Below, in pieces: positions 7,255 to 13,406 of a stretch of 13,406 nucleotides of DNA (position 1 is its first letter; every line of letters starts with the position of its first letter). A program made the translations under genes and the position numbers. A model generated the notes under the pieces. That model searched no databases and was not told the origin of the DNA. It was given only the letters and a program-made list of their open reading frames with translations. The DNA lies in assembly GCA_028290345.1 (NCBI GenBank), contig JAQGKB010000233.1, positions 1-13,406 of the forward strand, in the 5' to 3' direction. This DNA comes from Hyphomicrobiales bacterium (GTDB lineage: Bacteria; Pseudomonadota; Alphaproteobacteria; Rhizobiales; Devosiaceae).

Positions 7255-7926
7255 ATGAAAATACTGCTGATCGAGGATGACAGGGAAGCTGCGAGCTACC
7301 TCATTCAGGCGCTCGATGAAGCTGGCCACGTCACGCACCACGCTGCCGATGGCGAGACTGGCTACGCAATGGCATCCGGCATGGATTACGACGTTCTGAT
7401 CGTCGATCGCATGCTGCCCAGGCGGGATGGGCTCTCGATCATCGAATCGCTGCGCGCCGAGCAAGACAAGACCCCGGTGCTGATCCTTTCTGCCCTCGGA
7501 GAAGTGGACGACCGGGTGACCGGCCTGCGCTCCGGCGGCGACGACTACCTGACCAAGCCCTACGCATTCACCGAATTGCTGGCCCGCATCGAAGTGCTGG
7601 CCCGCCGCTCCAGCCCGGGGGAGGCTGCGACCAGCTTCAAGGTCGGCGATCTCAGCCTCGATCGGCTTAGCCGCAAGGTCGAGCGCGACGGCGAAACTAT
7701 CCTGCTGCAGCCGCGCGAATTCCGCCTCTTGGAATATCTGATGAAGCACGCCGGCAAGGTGGTCACCCGCACGATGCTGCTGGAAAACGTGTGGGATTAT
7801 CATTTCGATCCCCAGACCAACGTCATCGACGTGCACATGTCGCGCTTGCGCTCGAAGATCGATCGCGGCCATTCGACGCCCCTGCTGCAGACCATCAGGG
7901 GCGCCGGATATATGATCCGTGACTAG
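7255..7926 (+). CDS. OmpR/PhoB-family response regulator
   Basis: DNA-binding response regulator of 223 residues. The receiver domain (1-115) has the full phosphorylation set: acidic pair Asp8/Asp9, phospho-acceptor Asp51 in VLIVDRMLP, Ser79 and Lys101 in LTKPY. A winged-helix effector domain of OmpR/PhoB type follows at about 128-221, with REFRLLEYL, WDYHFDPQTNVIDVHMSRLR and RGAGYM signatures. I start it at the ATG at 7255, where the receiver begins (MKILLIEDD); an upstream TTG would place coding sequence in the degP hairpin. The ribosome site is weak (AGG near 7243). The stop overlaps the kinase start by 8 bases, so the two form one unit. It resembles regulators of the rhizobial RagA sort. 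The targets are not known; degP is the obvious candidate by position. Confidence 0.92.
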   Translation: MKILLIEDDREAASYLIQALDEAGHVTHHAADGETGYAMASGMDYDVLIVDRMLPRRDGLSIIESLRAEQDKTPVLILSALGEVDDRVTGLRSGGDDYLTKPYAFTELLARIEVLARRSSPGEAATSFKVGDLSLDRLSRKVERDGETILLQPREFRLLEYLMKHAGKVVTRTMLLENVWDYHFDPQTNVIDVHMSRLRSKIDRGHSTPLLQTIRGAGYMIRD

Positions 7927-9343
7927 GATCCCGTTTCGGATCGGGCAGCTTTGGCGCACGACAACGGTCCGGCTGACGGCATCGTTCATCCTGATCTTCG
8001 TCGTCTTCTCGGTGCTGCTGCTCGCCTTCATCACCTTCCAATCGAGCATTGTCATCCAGCGCCAGCAGGCCGCCGATATCGATCGCGAGGTCGCCCGCCT
8101 GCAGCGCATAGACAAGCAGCAGGGCGTACGTGCCGTCGCCATGGCGGTGGGCAAGCTGGCGCAGGCGCCAGGGCCGGGCATCTACTATCTTGGCGATGCG
8201 GCCGGGCAGATGGTGGTCGGCAATGTCAGCGACTTTCCGGTCTCCGTGTTCCGCGCCGATGGCATCTACAATTTTAGCTACCAGCGACAACGGCCCTACG
8301 ATCCGGATGCCACAGACGACACCACCCCGTTTCCGTCCGGCGTGGCGGTTGTCCGCTCGGTCGTGCTCCAGAACGGCATGCGGCTGATCGTCGGCCGCGA
8401 TGTCGTCGAGCGGCGCGGCTTTACCGCCATTATCTTCCAGGGCTTTTTCTACGGCGTACTTGGCATCCTGGGCCTGTCGATCGTCGCCGGGGCGCTGACC
8501 GCGCGGCGCGTGCTGCGCCGCATCGATGCAATCAATGCCACTTCGACGATGATCATGGCGGGCAACCTCGCCAAGCGCGTGCCGGTCACCAAGCGCAAGG
8601 ACGAGTTCGACGGCCTTGCCATCAATCTCAACGCCATGCTCGATCGCATCGAGCAATTGATGCAGGGCCTCAAGGACGTCACCGACAACGTGGCGCATGA
8701 CCTGAAGACGCCGCTGACCCGGCTGCGCAACAAGGCCGAAGCGGCGCTGCGGGACACCAGCGGCGAGGCCGAGAAACGCGAGGCGCTGGAGACCACCATC
8801 AGCGAGAGCGACAAGCTCATTCGCACCTTCAACGCCCTGCTGATGATTGCCCGAGCGGAAGCCGGCGCTCCCTCGGGCGCGCTCACTGACGTTGATATCA
8901 GCGCCGTCGTCGCCGACATGGCGGAACTCTATGCTCCGGTCGCCGAAGATGCGGAAATGACGCTCGAGACCAATGTCGTAGAGGGCATTCGCCTGCGCGC
9001 CAATCGCGAATTGATTGGGCAAGCGGTGGTGAACCTCGTCGAAAACGCCATGAAATATTGGGAACCGGCCGGGTCCGCGGCGCCGGGCAAGATCGCGGTA
9101 AGCGTCAGGCGATTCGGTGGGCGTATTCTGATCGAGGTCGCCGACAACGGGCCGGGCATTCCGGCCGATGAACGTGAGAACGTAGTGCAGCGCTTCGTGC
9201 GCCTGGAAAAGAGCCGCACCGAACCCGGATCCGGCCTCGGCCTATCGCTGGTGGCGGCGGTAGCACACCTGCATCGCGGCATCTTCCGCATCGAGGATAA
9301 CGTCCCCGGCGTGCGCGCCATCATCGATCTGCCGGCCGCGTAG
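7919..9343 (+). CDS. Membrane sensor histidine kinase, partner of the upstream response regulator
   Basis: 474-residue transmembrane kinase starting at a GTG that overlaps the regulator stop by 8 bases (GTGACTAG). Membrane helices lie at about 20-40 and 168-193 and enclose a periplasmic sensor region of about 125 residues that I do not recognise. A HAMP region (about 193-246) follows, then the dimerisation domain with phospho-acceptor His260 in NVAHDLKTPLTRLR. The ATPase domain has N-box NLVENAMKY (372-380), G1 DNGPGIP (409-415) and G2 GSGLGLSL (437-444). All catalytic motifs are intact. It should phosphorylate the regulator encoded directly upstream. The signal is unknown; next to degP, an envelope-stress signal is plausible. 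No alternative start exists before the first membrane helix. Confidence 0.92.
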   Translation: MTRIPFRIGQLWRTTTVRLTASFILIFVVFSVLLLAFITFQSSIVIQRQQAADIDREVARLQRIDKQQGVRAVAMAVGKLAQAPGPGIYYLGDAAGQMVVGNVSDFPVSVFRADGIYNFSYQRQRPYDPDATDDTTPFPSGVAVVRSVVLQNGMRLIVGRDVVERRGFTAIIFQGFFYGVLGILGLSIVAGALTARRVLRRIDAINATSTMIMAGNLAKRVPVTKRKDEFDGLAINLNAMLDRIEQLMQGLKDVTDNVAHDLKTPLTRLRNKAEAALRDTSGEAEKREALETTISESDKLIRTFNALLMIARAEAGAPSGALTDVDISAVVADMAELYAPVAEDAEMTLETNVVEGIRLRANRELIGQAVVNLVENAMKYWEPAGSAAPGKIAVSVRRFGGRILIEVADNGPGIPADERENVVQRFVRLEKSRTEPGSGLGLSLVAAVAHLHRGIFRIEDNVPGVRAIIDLPAA

Positions 9344-9361
9344 GGCGCAATCCGCAACCTA

Positions 9362-9380
9362 TGCCCGCGGGCACGCCCGC
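9362..9380. other. GC-rich palindrome between kinase gene and glnE
   Basis: TGCCCGCGGGCA (9362-9373) is a perfect 12-base palindrome, and GCGGG-CACG-CCCGC within 9367-9380 can form a 5-bp hairpin. It sits 19 bases after the kinase stop. No T-run follows, so any role as terminator is uncertain. In DNA this rich in GC, short structures of this kind arise easily. Confidence 0.25.
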
Positions 9381-9452
9381 TCGCCCGGCCGCTAGCTTCT
9401 TGCCAACCCGCCGCCACTTGCCTCCTGCGCGCGCTCGCACTAGCTGTGACGC

Positions 9453-12350
9453 ATGGCAATCACCCTCGCTGCACTACCGCAAATCGCTCACGCCGGCATA
9501 GATTCCTGGATCGCGGCGCTCTCCGATCCACAGCGGCAGATCGTCGCGACCGCCGCGCCGACGCTCGGCCCGCTCTTGGCTACGGCGCCCTATCTCTTCG
9601 ATCTGGCGCAGCGTCACTCCGATTGGCTCGCCGGGGCGCTAACATCGGGGCCGGATGTGGCCTTTGCCGACATCACTGCCGAGCTCGCCGAAGCGGGACG
9701 GTCCGCCGCGAGCGAGGATGAGCTCTCGCCGATCCTGCGTATCGCCAAGGGACGGGTAGCGCTGTTGGCGGCGCTGGCGGAAGCTGGCGGGGCGTGGACC
9801 ACGGCGCAATCGACGGCCGCGCTCTCGGACCTTGCCGATGCCGCTCTCGATAGCAGCCTCGACCTGCTGACGCGCCGCGCCGCCGCCAAGGGTGACCTGA
9901 AGCAGGCAGGCGGAACATCCGCGACTTGCGGCCTTGCCATCTTCGCGCTCGGCAAACAAGGCGGGCGCGAGCTAAATTATTCCTCCGACATCGACATCGT
10001 CGCTTTCTTCGATCCCGAAGCGGGCGTGCTGGCCGATCCGGGCGAGGCGACGAAATTCTATACCGGTGTGGTCCGCAAGCTCGTGACCCTAATGCAGGAC
10101 CGGACCGGGGCGGGCTATGTGTTCCGAACGGACCTGCGCCTGCGCCCAGACCCCGGTTCGACCCCGGTGGCGATCTCGGTCGATGCCGCGATGGCCTACT
10201 ACGAGTCGCGCGGCCAGAACTGGGAGCGCGCCGCCTGGATCAAGGCGCGCCCCTGCGCGGGCGACAAACGAGTCGGCGATGCCTTTCTCAAGGAGCTGGC
10301 GCCTTACGTCTGGCGCAAGCACCTGGATTTCGCCACCATCGCCGATATCCAGGCGATGAAACGCCAGATCAACATCGCCAAGAATGTCGGTGCCGAGCGG
10401 GTCGAGGGACTCTACGTAAAACTCGGGCGTGGCGGCATCCGCGAGATCGAGTTCTTCTCCCAGACCCAACAATTGATCGCCGGGGGCAGGGACCGCGCCC
10501 TGCGCGTGCGCCCGACCGTCGAGGCGCTGGCGGCACTTGCTGCCGCAAACTGGATCACGACGAAGGCGGCCAGCGAACTCACCGCCACCTACTGGTTCCT
10601 GCGGGCGGTGGAGAACCGTTTGCAGATGCTGCGCGATGAGCAGACCCACATCATGCCCGAAACCCCGGAAGGCGTGGCCGACGTCGCCCGATTGATGGGC
10701 GAGCCCGATACTGCCGTCTTCGAAGCCCGCTACCGTGCCGCGCTGTCCACCACCTCCGGCTACTACGCAAAACTTTTCGCCGAAGGCGAAACACTGGGTA
10801 CTGGCGAGGGCAATCTTGTTTTTACCGGCAGCGACGACGATCCAGGGACGCTCGAAACGCTTGTCGGGCTCGGCTTCGCCGATCCGCATCTGGTGTCGGA
10901 AACCGTGCGCAAATGGCACTACGGCGGCTATGCCGCCACCCGTGCCGCGGCGGCGCGCGCGCACCTGACCGAGCTCTTGCCGGCGCTGCTCAAGACCATC
11001 GCGAGCACCGGCAATGCCGATGAAACGCTGGCGCGCTTTAATGATTTCCTGTCGCGGCTCCCTTCCGGCGTGCAGCTGTTCGCGCTGCTACGCAACCACG
11101 AGCAATTGCGCACGCTGCTGATCGGGCTGCTCGCCTCGGCGCCGCGCATGGCCGAAGCGGTGATCCACCGCGCCCACGTCATGGACGGGCTGATCGATCC
11201 GGCTTTTGCCGATGAAGTGTCGCGGCCAAAAGTTCTTATCGGCAAGGTCGACGCCTTCCTCGGCGATGCGCACGACTATCAGGAGGTCATCGACCGCGCC
11301 CGCATCATCGGGCAGGAGCAGATGTTCCTGATTGCCGCGGGCCTCCTCTCCGGCACCGTGACGAAGCGCCGCGCTGGCGAGCAATTCACCGCTTTGGCCG
11401 AGACGCTGCTGCACCGGCTCTTTGCCGCTGTGCGCACCGAATTTGAAAAGCGCCATGGCGTCATTCCGGGCACGCGCGCCGCCCTGCTCGGTTTCGGCAA
11501 GATGGCCAGCCGGGAGATGACGGTCACTTCTGATCTCGATTTCATCATGCTTTACGATAGCTTAGGTGGTGCCGATGAATCGAATGGTGAGCGTCCGCTG
11601 CCGCTCAACCAATACTTCACCCGCCTCACGCAGCGCCTCGTCGCCGCCGTGACCGCGCCCACTGCAGAGGGCGTTCTCTATCAGGCCGACATGCGGCTGC
11701 GCCCGTCGGGCAACGCCGGTCCGCTGGCGACAAGCCTTGCCGCCTTCGTCGAATACCATCACGAGCACGCCTGGACCTGGGAGCATCTGGCGCTCACCCG
11801 CACGCGCGTCGTCGTCGCCGACGAGGGCATGGGCCCGGCGGTGGAAGCCGCCATCCGCGCCCAGATCGACGCGCCGCGCGACAACGCGAAAACCATCGAC
11901 GATGTCGTTGCCATGCGCGCGCTGATGCAGAAGGAACGCCCGCCACGCCACCCGTTCGATCTAAAACTCGCGGACGGTGGGCTGATCGATCTCGAATTCA
12001 TCGCCCAGTCGGCGCAACTGATCGCCGGCAAGCAACTCGACGCGCGGCAAGCCCCGACCGCAAAGGTCCTGGCGCGGCTCGGCGAAACCGGCCTCGTGCC
12101 GCAGGGCGAGCGCTTGGCCGAGATCCACGGCGTCTATTCGACGGTGCTGCAGGTGATGAGCGCGGCGCTGACCGACCCCTTCAAAGCCGAAGGCTGGACC
12201 GCCGCCTTCCACGACCTGCTTGCCGGTCTCACCAACTACCCCAGTTTTTCACTCCTCGCCGACGATTTGAAGGCGATGCAAGGCGAGGTGAGTGCCGCGG
12301 CGGAGAAATGGTACGGCAAGGCCAGGGGGATGCCGTCAGCAGAGTTATAA
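9453..12350 (+). CDS. glnE: Bifunctional glutamine synthetase adenylyltransferase/adenylyl-removing enzyme GlnE
   Basis: GlnE attaches and removes AMP on glutamine synthetase, tuning nitrogen assimilation to PII and glutamine signals. The 965-residue product is close to the usual length (E. coli 946). It holds two nucleotidyltransferase domains. The N-terminal, de-adenylylating one has GKQGGRELNYSSDIDIVAFFD, with metal-binding Asp179 and Asp181. The C-terminal, adenylylating one begins GFGKMASREMTVTSDLDF at residue 680, with Asp694 and Asp696. Each is followed by its helical regulatory half. The start is limited to ATG 9453 or later because an in-frame TGA lies at 9447-9449. No clear ribosome site precedes it. 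It follows the kinase gene by 109 bases and may be transcribed with it. The last codons and stop lie inside a perfect palindrome. Confidence 0.96.
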   Translation: MAITLAALPQIAHAGIDSWIAALSDPQRQIVATAAPTLGPLLATAPYLFDLAQRHSDWLAGALTSGPDVAFADITAELAEAGRSAASEDELSPILRIAKGRVALLAALAEAGGAWTTAQSTAALSDLADAALDSSLDLLTRRAAAKGDLKQAGGTSATCGLAIFALGKQGGRELNYSSDIDIVAFFDPEAGVLADPGEATKFYTGVVRKLVTLMQDRTGAGYVFRTDLRLRPDPGSTPVAISVDAAMAYYESRGQNWERAAWIKARPCAGDKRVGDAFLKELAPYVWRKHLDFATIADIQAMKRQINIAKNVGAERVEGLYVKLGRGGIREIEFFSQTQQLIAGGRDRALRVRPTVEALAALAAANWITTKAASELTATYWFLRAVENRLQMLRDEQTHIMPETPEGVADVARLMGEPDTAVFEARYRAALSTTSGYYAKLFAEGETLGTGEGNLVFTGSDDDPGTLETLVGLGFADPHLVSETVRKWHYGGYAATRAAAARAHLTELLPALLKTIASTGNADETLARFNDFLSRLPSGVQLFALLRNHEQLRTLLIGLLASAPRMAEAVIHRAHVMDGLIDPAFADEVSRPKVLIGKVDAFLGDAHDYQEVIDRARIIGQEQMFLIAAGLLSGTVTKRRAGEQFTALAETLLHRLFAAVRTEFEKRHGVIPGTRAALLGFGKMASREMTVTSDLDFIMLYDSLGGADESNGERPLPLNQYFTRLTQRLVAAVTAPTAEGVLYQADMRLRPSGNAGPLATSLAAFVEYHHEHAWTWEHLALTRTRVVVADEGMGPAVEAAIRAQIDAPRDNAKTIDDVVAMRALMQKERPPRHPFDLKLADGGLIDLEFIAQSAQLIAGKQLDARQAPTAKVLARLGETGLVPQGERLAEIHGVYSTVLQVMSAALTDPFKAEGWTAAFHDLLAGLTNYPSFSLLADDLKAMQGEVSAAAEKWYGKARGMPSAEL

Positions 12351-12373
12351 GTTTTTCGCGAAAAACTTATAAC
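12344..12373. repeat. Perfect 30-base palindrome spanning the glnE stop codon
   Basis: The left arm GTTATAAGTTTTTCG (12344-12358) is followed with no spacer by its exact reverse complement (12359-12373). It is AT-rich in a GC-rich setting and contains the glnE stop TAA (12348-12350). As RNA it would make a 13-bp stem with a CGCG loop, but with the U-run in the ascending arm, unlike a standard terminator. It may be a dispersed palindromic repeat, a two-way terminator for the convergent genes, or a protein site. Confidence 0.8.
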
Positions 12374-12390
12374 CGGCTTCATTTTCCTAG

Positions 12391-12576
12391 ACCGGTGCGT
12401 TTGCCATTGTCTTCAGCGAAGCTTGGGAGCGCGGACCGAGTTGGCGCGAAGCAATCGAGCGCGGGCTAAGTTATCTGCCCGACAGGCAACGCAAGATGAC
12501 AAGTGAGCAGTTGCTGGCGGGACTTCGGGACATCGACGAGGACGCCTCGAAATACCCTGTGCTGCTGCGCAGCTAA
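12391..12576 (+). pseudogene. Possible gene remnant: 61-codon open frame without a start
   Basis: Directly after an in-frame TAG (12388-12390), a plus-strand frame stays open to the TAA at 12574-12576. The protein-like text includes SEAWERGPSWREAIERGLSY followed by LPDRQRKMTSEQLLAGLRDI and a short tail ending YPVLLRS. It has plausible amphipathic helices and ordinary composition. The only ATG inside is at 12496, giving just 26 residues with no evident ribosome site. It may be the C-terminal end of a gene whose front was lost, perhaps when the palindrome at 12344-12373 arose. Chance is not excluded. I do not recognise the family. Confidence 0.3.
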
Positions 12577-12579
12577 AAC

Positions 12580-13406
12580 CTACGCCGCTCGCACCCCCTG
12601 CGCCTCGGCCGCCGCCAATGGCAGCGAGATCGCCACCGTCGTGCCCATGGCCGGGCGAGAGTCGATGGCAATGCGACCGCCACTGAGTTCGGCGATGGCG
12701 CGGGCGATTGCGATGCCGAGGCCCAGGCCATTGTGTTCCTTGGTGAAGGCGGCGTCGGCAAAGACGAAGGGCTGCGATAGGGTCGAGAGCCGTTCTTCGC
12801 TCATGCCGATGCCGGTATCGGAGACTTCCAGCACCACGCCGTCATGCGCCGAATAGGCTGCCAGCGTGATCTTGCCGCCGGACGGGGTGAAGCGGATGGC
12901 GTTGTCGACCAAATTGCCGAGCATGCGCTCGAGGCAGAAGCGGTCGGCGCTGAGCGCGGCGCCGGAGAGCGAGCCGATGGCCAGCGTCAGCCCGGCGCGT
13001 CCGGCCTGCGCCGAAAACCGGCGGGTCGTGGCGATCACCAAATCCTCAACGCGGCAGTGTTCCAGCCGCAGCGGCTTGCGGCCGCTCTCGAGTTCGGCCA
13101 ATTCGAGAATGGCTGCAAACGAGGAGAGCAACTGCTCGCCGGACGACTTGATGGCTTCGACGTAGCCCATGTACCGGCTATCGCCCAGCGGTCCATAGGT
13201 CTGGTGGTGGATCAGGTCGGCAAACCCGATGATGTGGTTGAGCGGGGTGCGAATATCGTGACTGAGATGGGCGAGGAACGAGGTTTTCGAGCGGCTGGCG
13301 GCCTCGGCGCGCAGCTTTTCCTCGTGATAGCGGCGCGCCAGCAGCCGCTGCTCTTCCTGGATGGAAGTGAGCAACATATCGGCGCGGCGGCGCTCGGTGA
13401 CATCGG
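12580..13406 (-). CDS. PAS-linked histidine kinase, PleC/DivJ-like (partial, N-terminus outside window)
   Basis: The complementary strand is open from the right edge to a TAG at 12582-12580, showing the last 274 residues. It begins with DVTERRRAD, the usual end of a PAS/PAC sensor domain. A coiled linker follows, then the phospho-acceptor His49 (visible numbering) in HLSHDIRTPLNHIIGFAD. Next comes YGPLGDSRYMGYVEAIKSSG, a pattern typical of PleC/DivJ-type alphaproteobacterial kinases. The ATPase domain has the N-box NLVDNAIRF (about 163-171), G1 DTGIGM and G2 NGLGLGIA. No receiver domain follows, so it is not a hybrid kinase. No membrane segment is visible in this part. The stop is 4 bases from that of the remnant frame on the other strand. 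The internal ATG at 13377 is not the start, because the frame continues upstream. Partner and signal are unknown. Confidence 0.9.
   Translation of the reverse strand, partial: DVTERRRADMLLTSIQEEQRLLARRYHEEKLRAEAASRSKTSFLAHLSHDIRTPLNHIIGFADLIHHQTYGPLGDSRYMGYVEAIKSSGEQLLSSFAAILELAELESGRKPLRLEHCRVEDLVIATTRRFSAQAGRAGLTLAIGSLSGAALSADRFCLERMLGNLVDNAIRFTPSGGKITLAAYSAHDGVVLEVSDTGIGMSEERLSTLSQPFVFADAAFTKEHNGLGLGIAIARAIAELSGGRIAIDSRPAMGTTVAISLPLAAAEAQGVRAA

Noticed and set aside
5652..7256. 534-codon minus-strand open frame opposite degP
   Set aside because: It is the mirror of the well-supported degP and has no recognisable motif. Long antisense frames are expected at this base composition.
7168..9022. 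Two long overlapping minus-strand frames opposite the two-component genes
   Set aside because: They cover the regulator and kinase genes, which show complete functional motifs on the plus strand. The antisense text shows only biased composition.
9344..9452. Separate promoter for glnE in the 109-base gap after the kinase gene
   Set aside because: No -35/-10 pair could be recognised. Co-transcription with the kinase gene is at least as likely.

Overview
The window reads as ordinary, densely coding chromosome of a high-GC (by eye above 60%) alphaproteobacterium, most likely of the order Hyphomicrobiales (a rhizobium- or Devosia-like organism). This rests on gene order and protein character. The cytochrome c maturation genes ccmI-ccmE-ccmF-ccmH (called cycHJKL in rhizobia) are followed by a DegP/HtrA-type periplasmic protease, an OmpR-type response regulator, its histidine kinase and glnE. 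From memory this order recurs in the rhizobia and their relatives; genus and species cannot be fixed from the sequence. I see no mobile element, CRISPR array, tRNA or rRNA.

Layout. Bases 1-1048 (minus strand) hold the first 349 codons of an FAD-dependent oxidoreductase-like protein that runs off the left edge. It diverges from the ccm operon across a 138-base gap containing a perfect 7-6-7 dyad. Bases 1187-5209 (plus) are ccmI, ccmE, ccmF and ccmH, packed with a 2-base gap, a 1-base overlap and a 4-base overlap. A 427-base non-coding stretch (5210-5636) with a nested hairpin and short dyads leads into degP (5637-7175). A 12-bp perfect hairpin separates degP from the response regulator (7255-7926), whose stop overlaps the GTG start of the sensor kinase (7919-9343). 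glnE (9453-12350) follows after 109 bases. A perfect 30-base palindrome covers the glnE stop codon, and behind it lies a 61-codon open frame that looks like the tail of a decayed or unrecognised gene. The right edge (12580-13406, minus) is the C-terminal part of a PAS-linked histidine kinase of the PleC/DivJ type, convergent with glnE.

How the parts work together. CcmI, CcmE, CcmF and CcmH form the late half of System I cytochrome c biogenesis: CcmE carries haem, CcmF/CcmH/CcmI ligate it to apocytochrome. The early half (CcmABCD) and the thioredoxin CcmG must be encoded elsewhere. DegP handles misfolded periplasmic protein, and the adjacent two-component pair is a natural candidate for an envelope-stress circuit, although the sequence does not prove it. 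GlnE adjusts glutamine synthetase activity by reversible adenylylation and is probably only a neighbour.

Nothing here amounts to a clear new system. The observations most worth a second look are the 30-base palindrome at the glnE stop, the orphan reading frame next to it, the oxidoreductase with a degenerate dinucleotide-binding motif, the dyad between the divergent genes, and the strong hairpin between degP and its neighbouring regulator.
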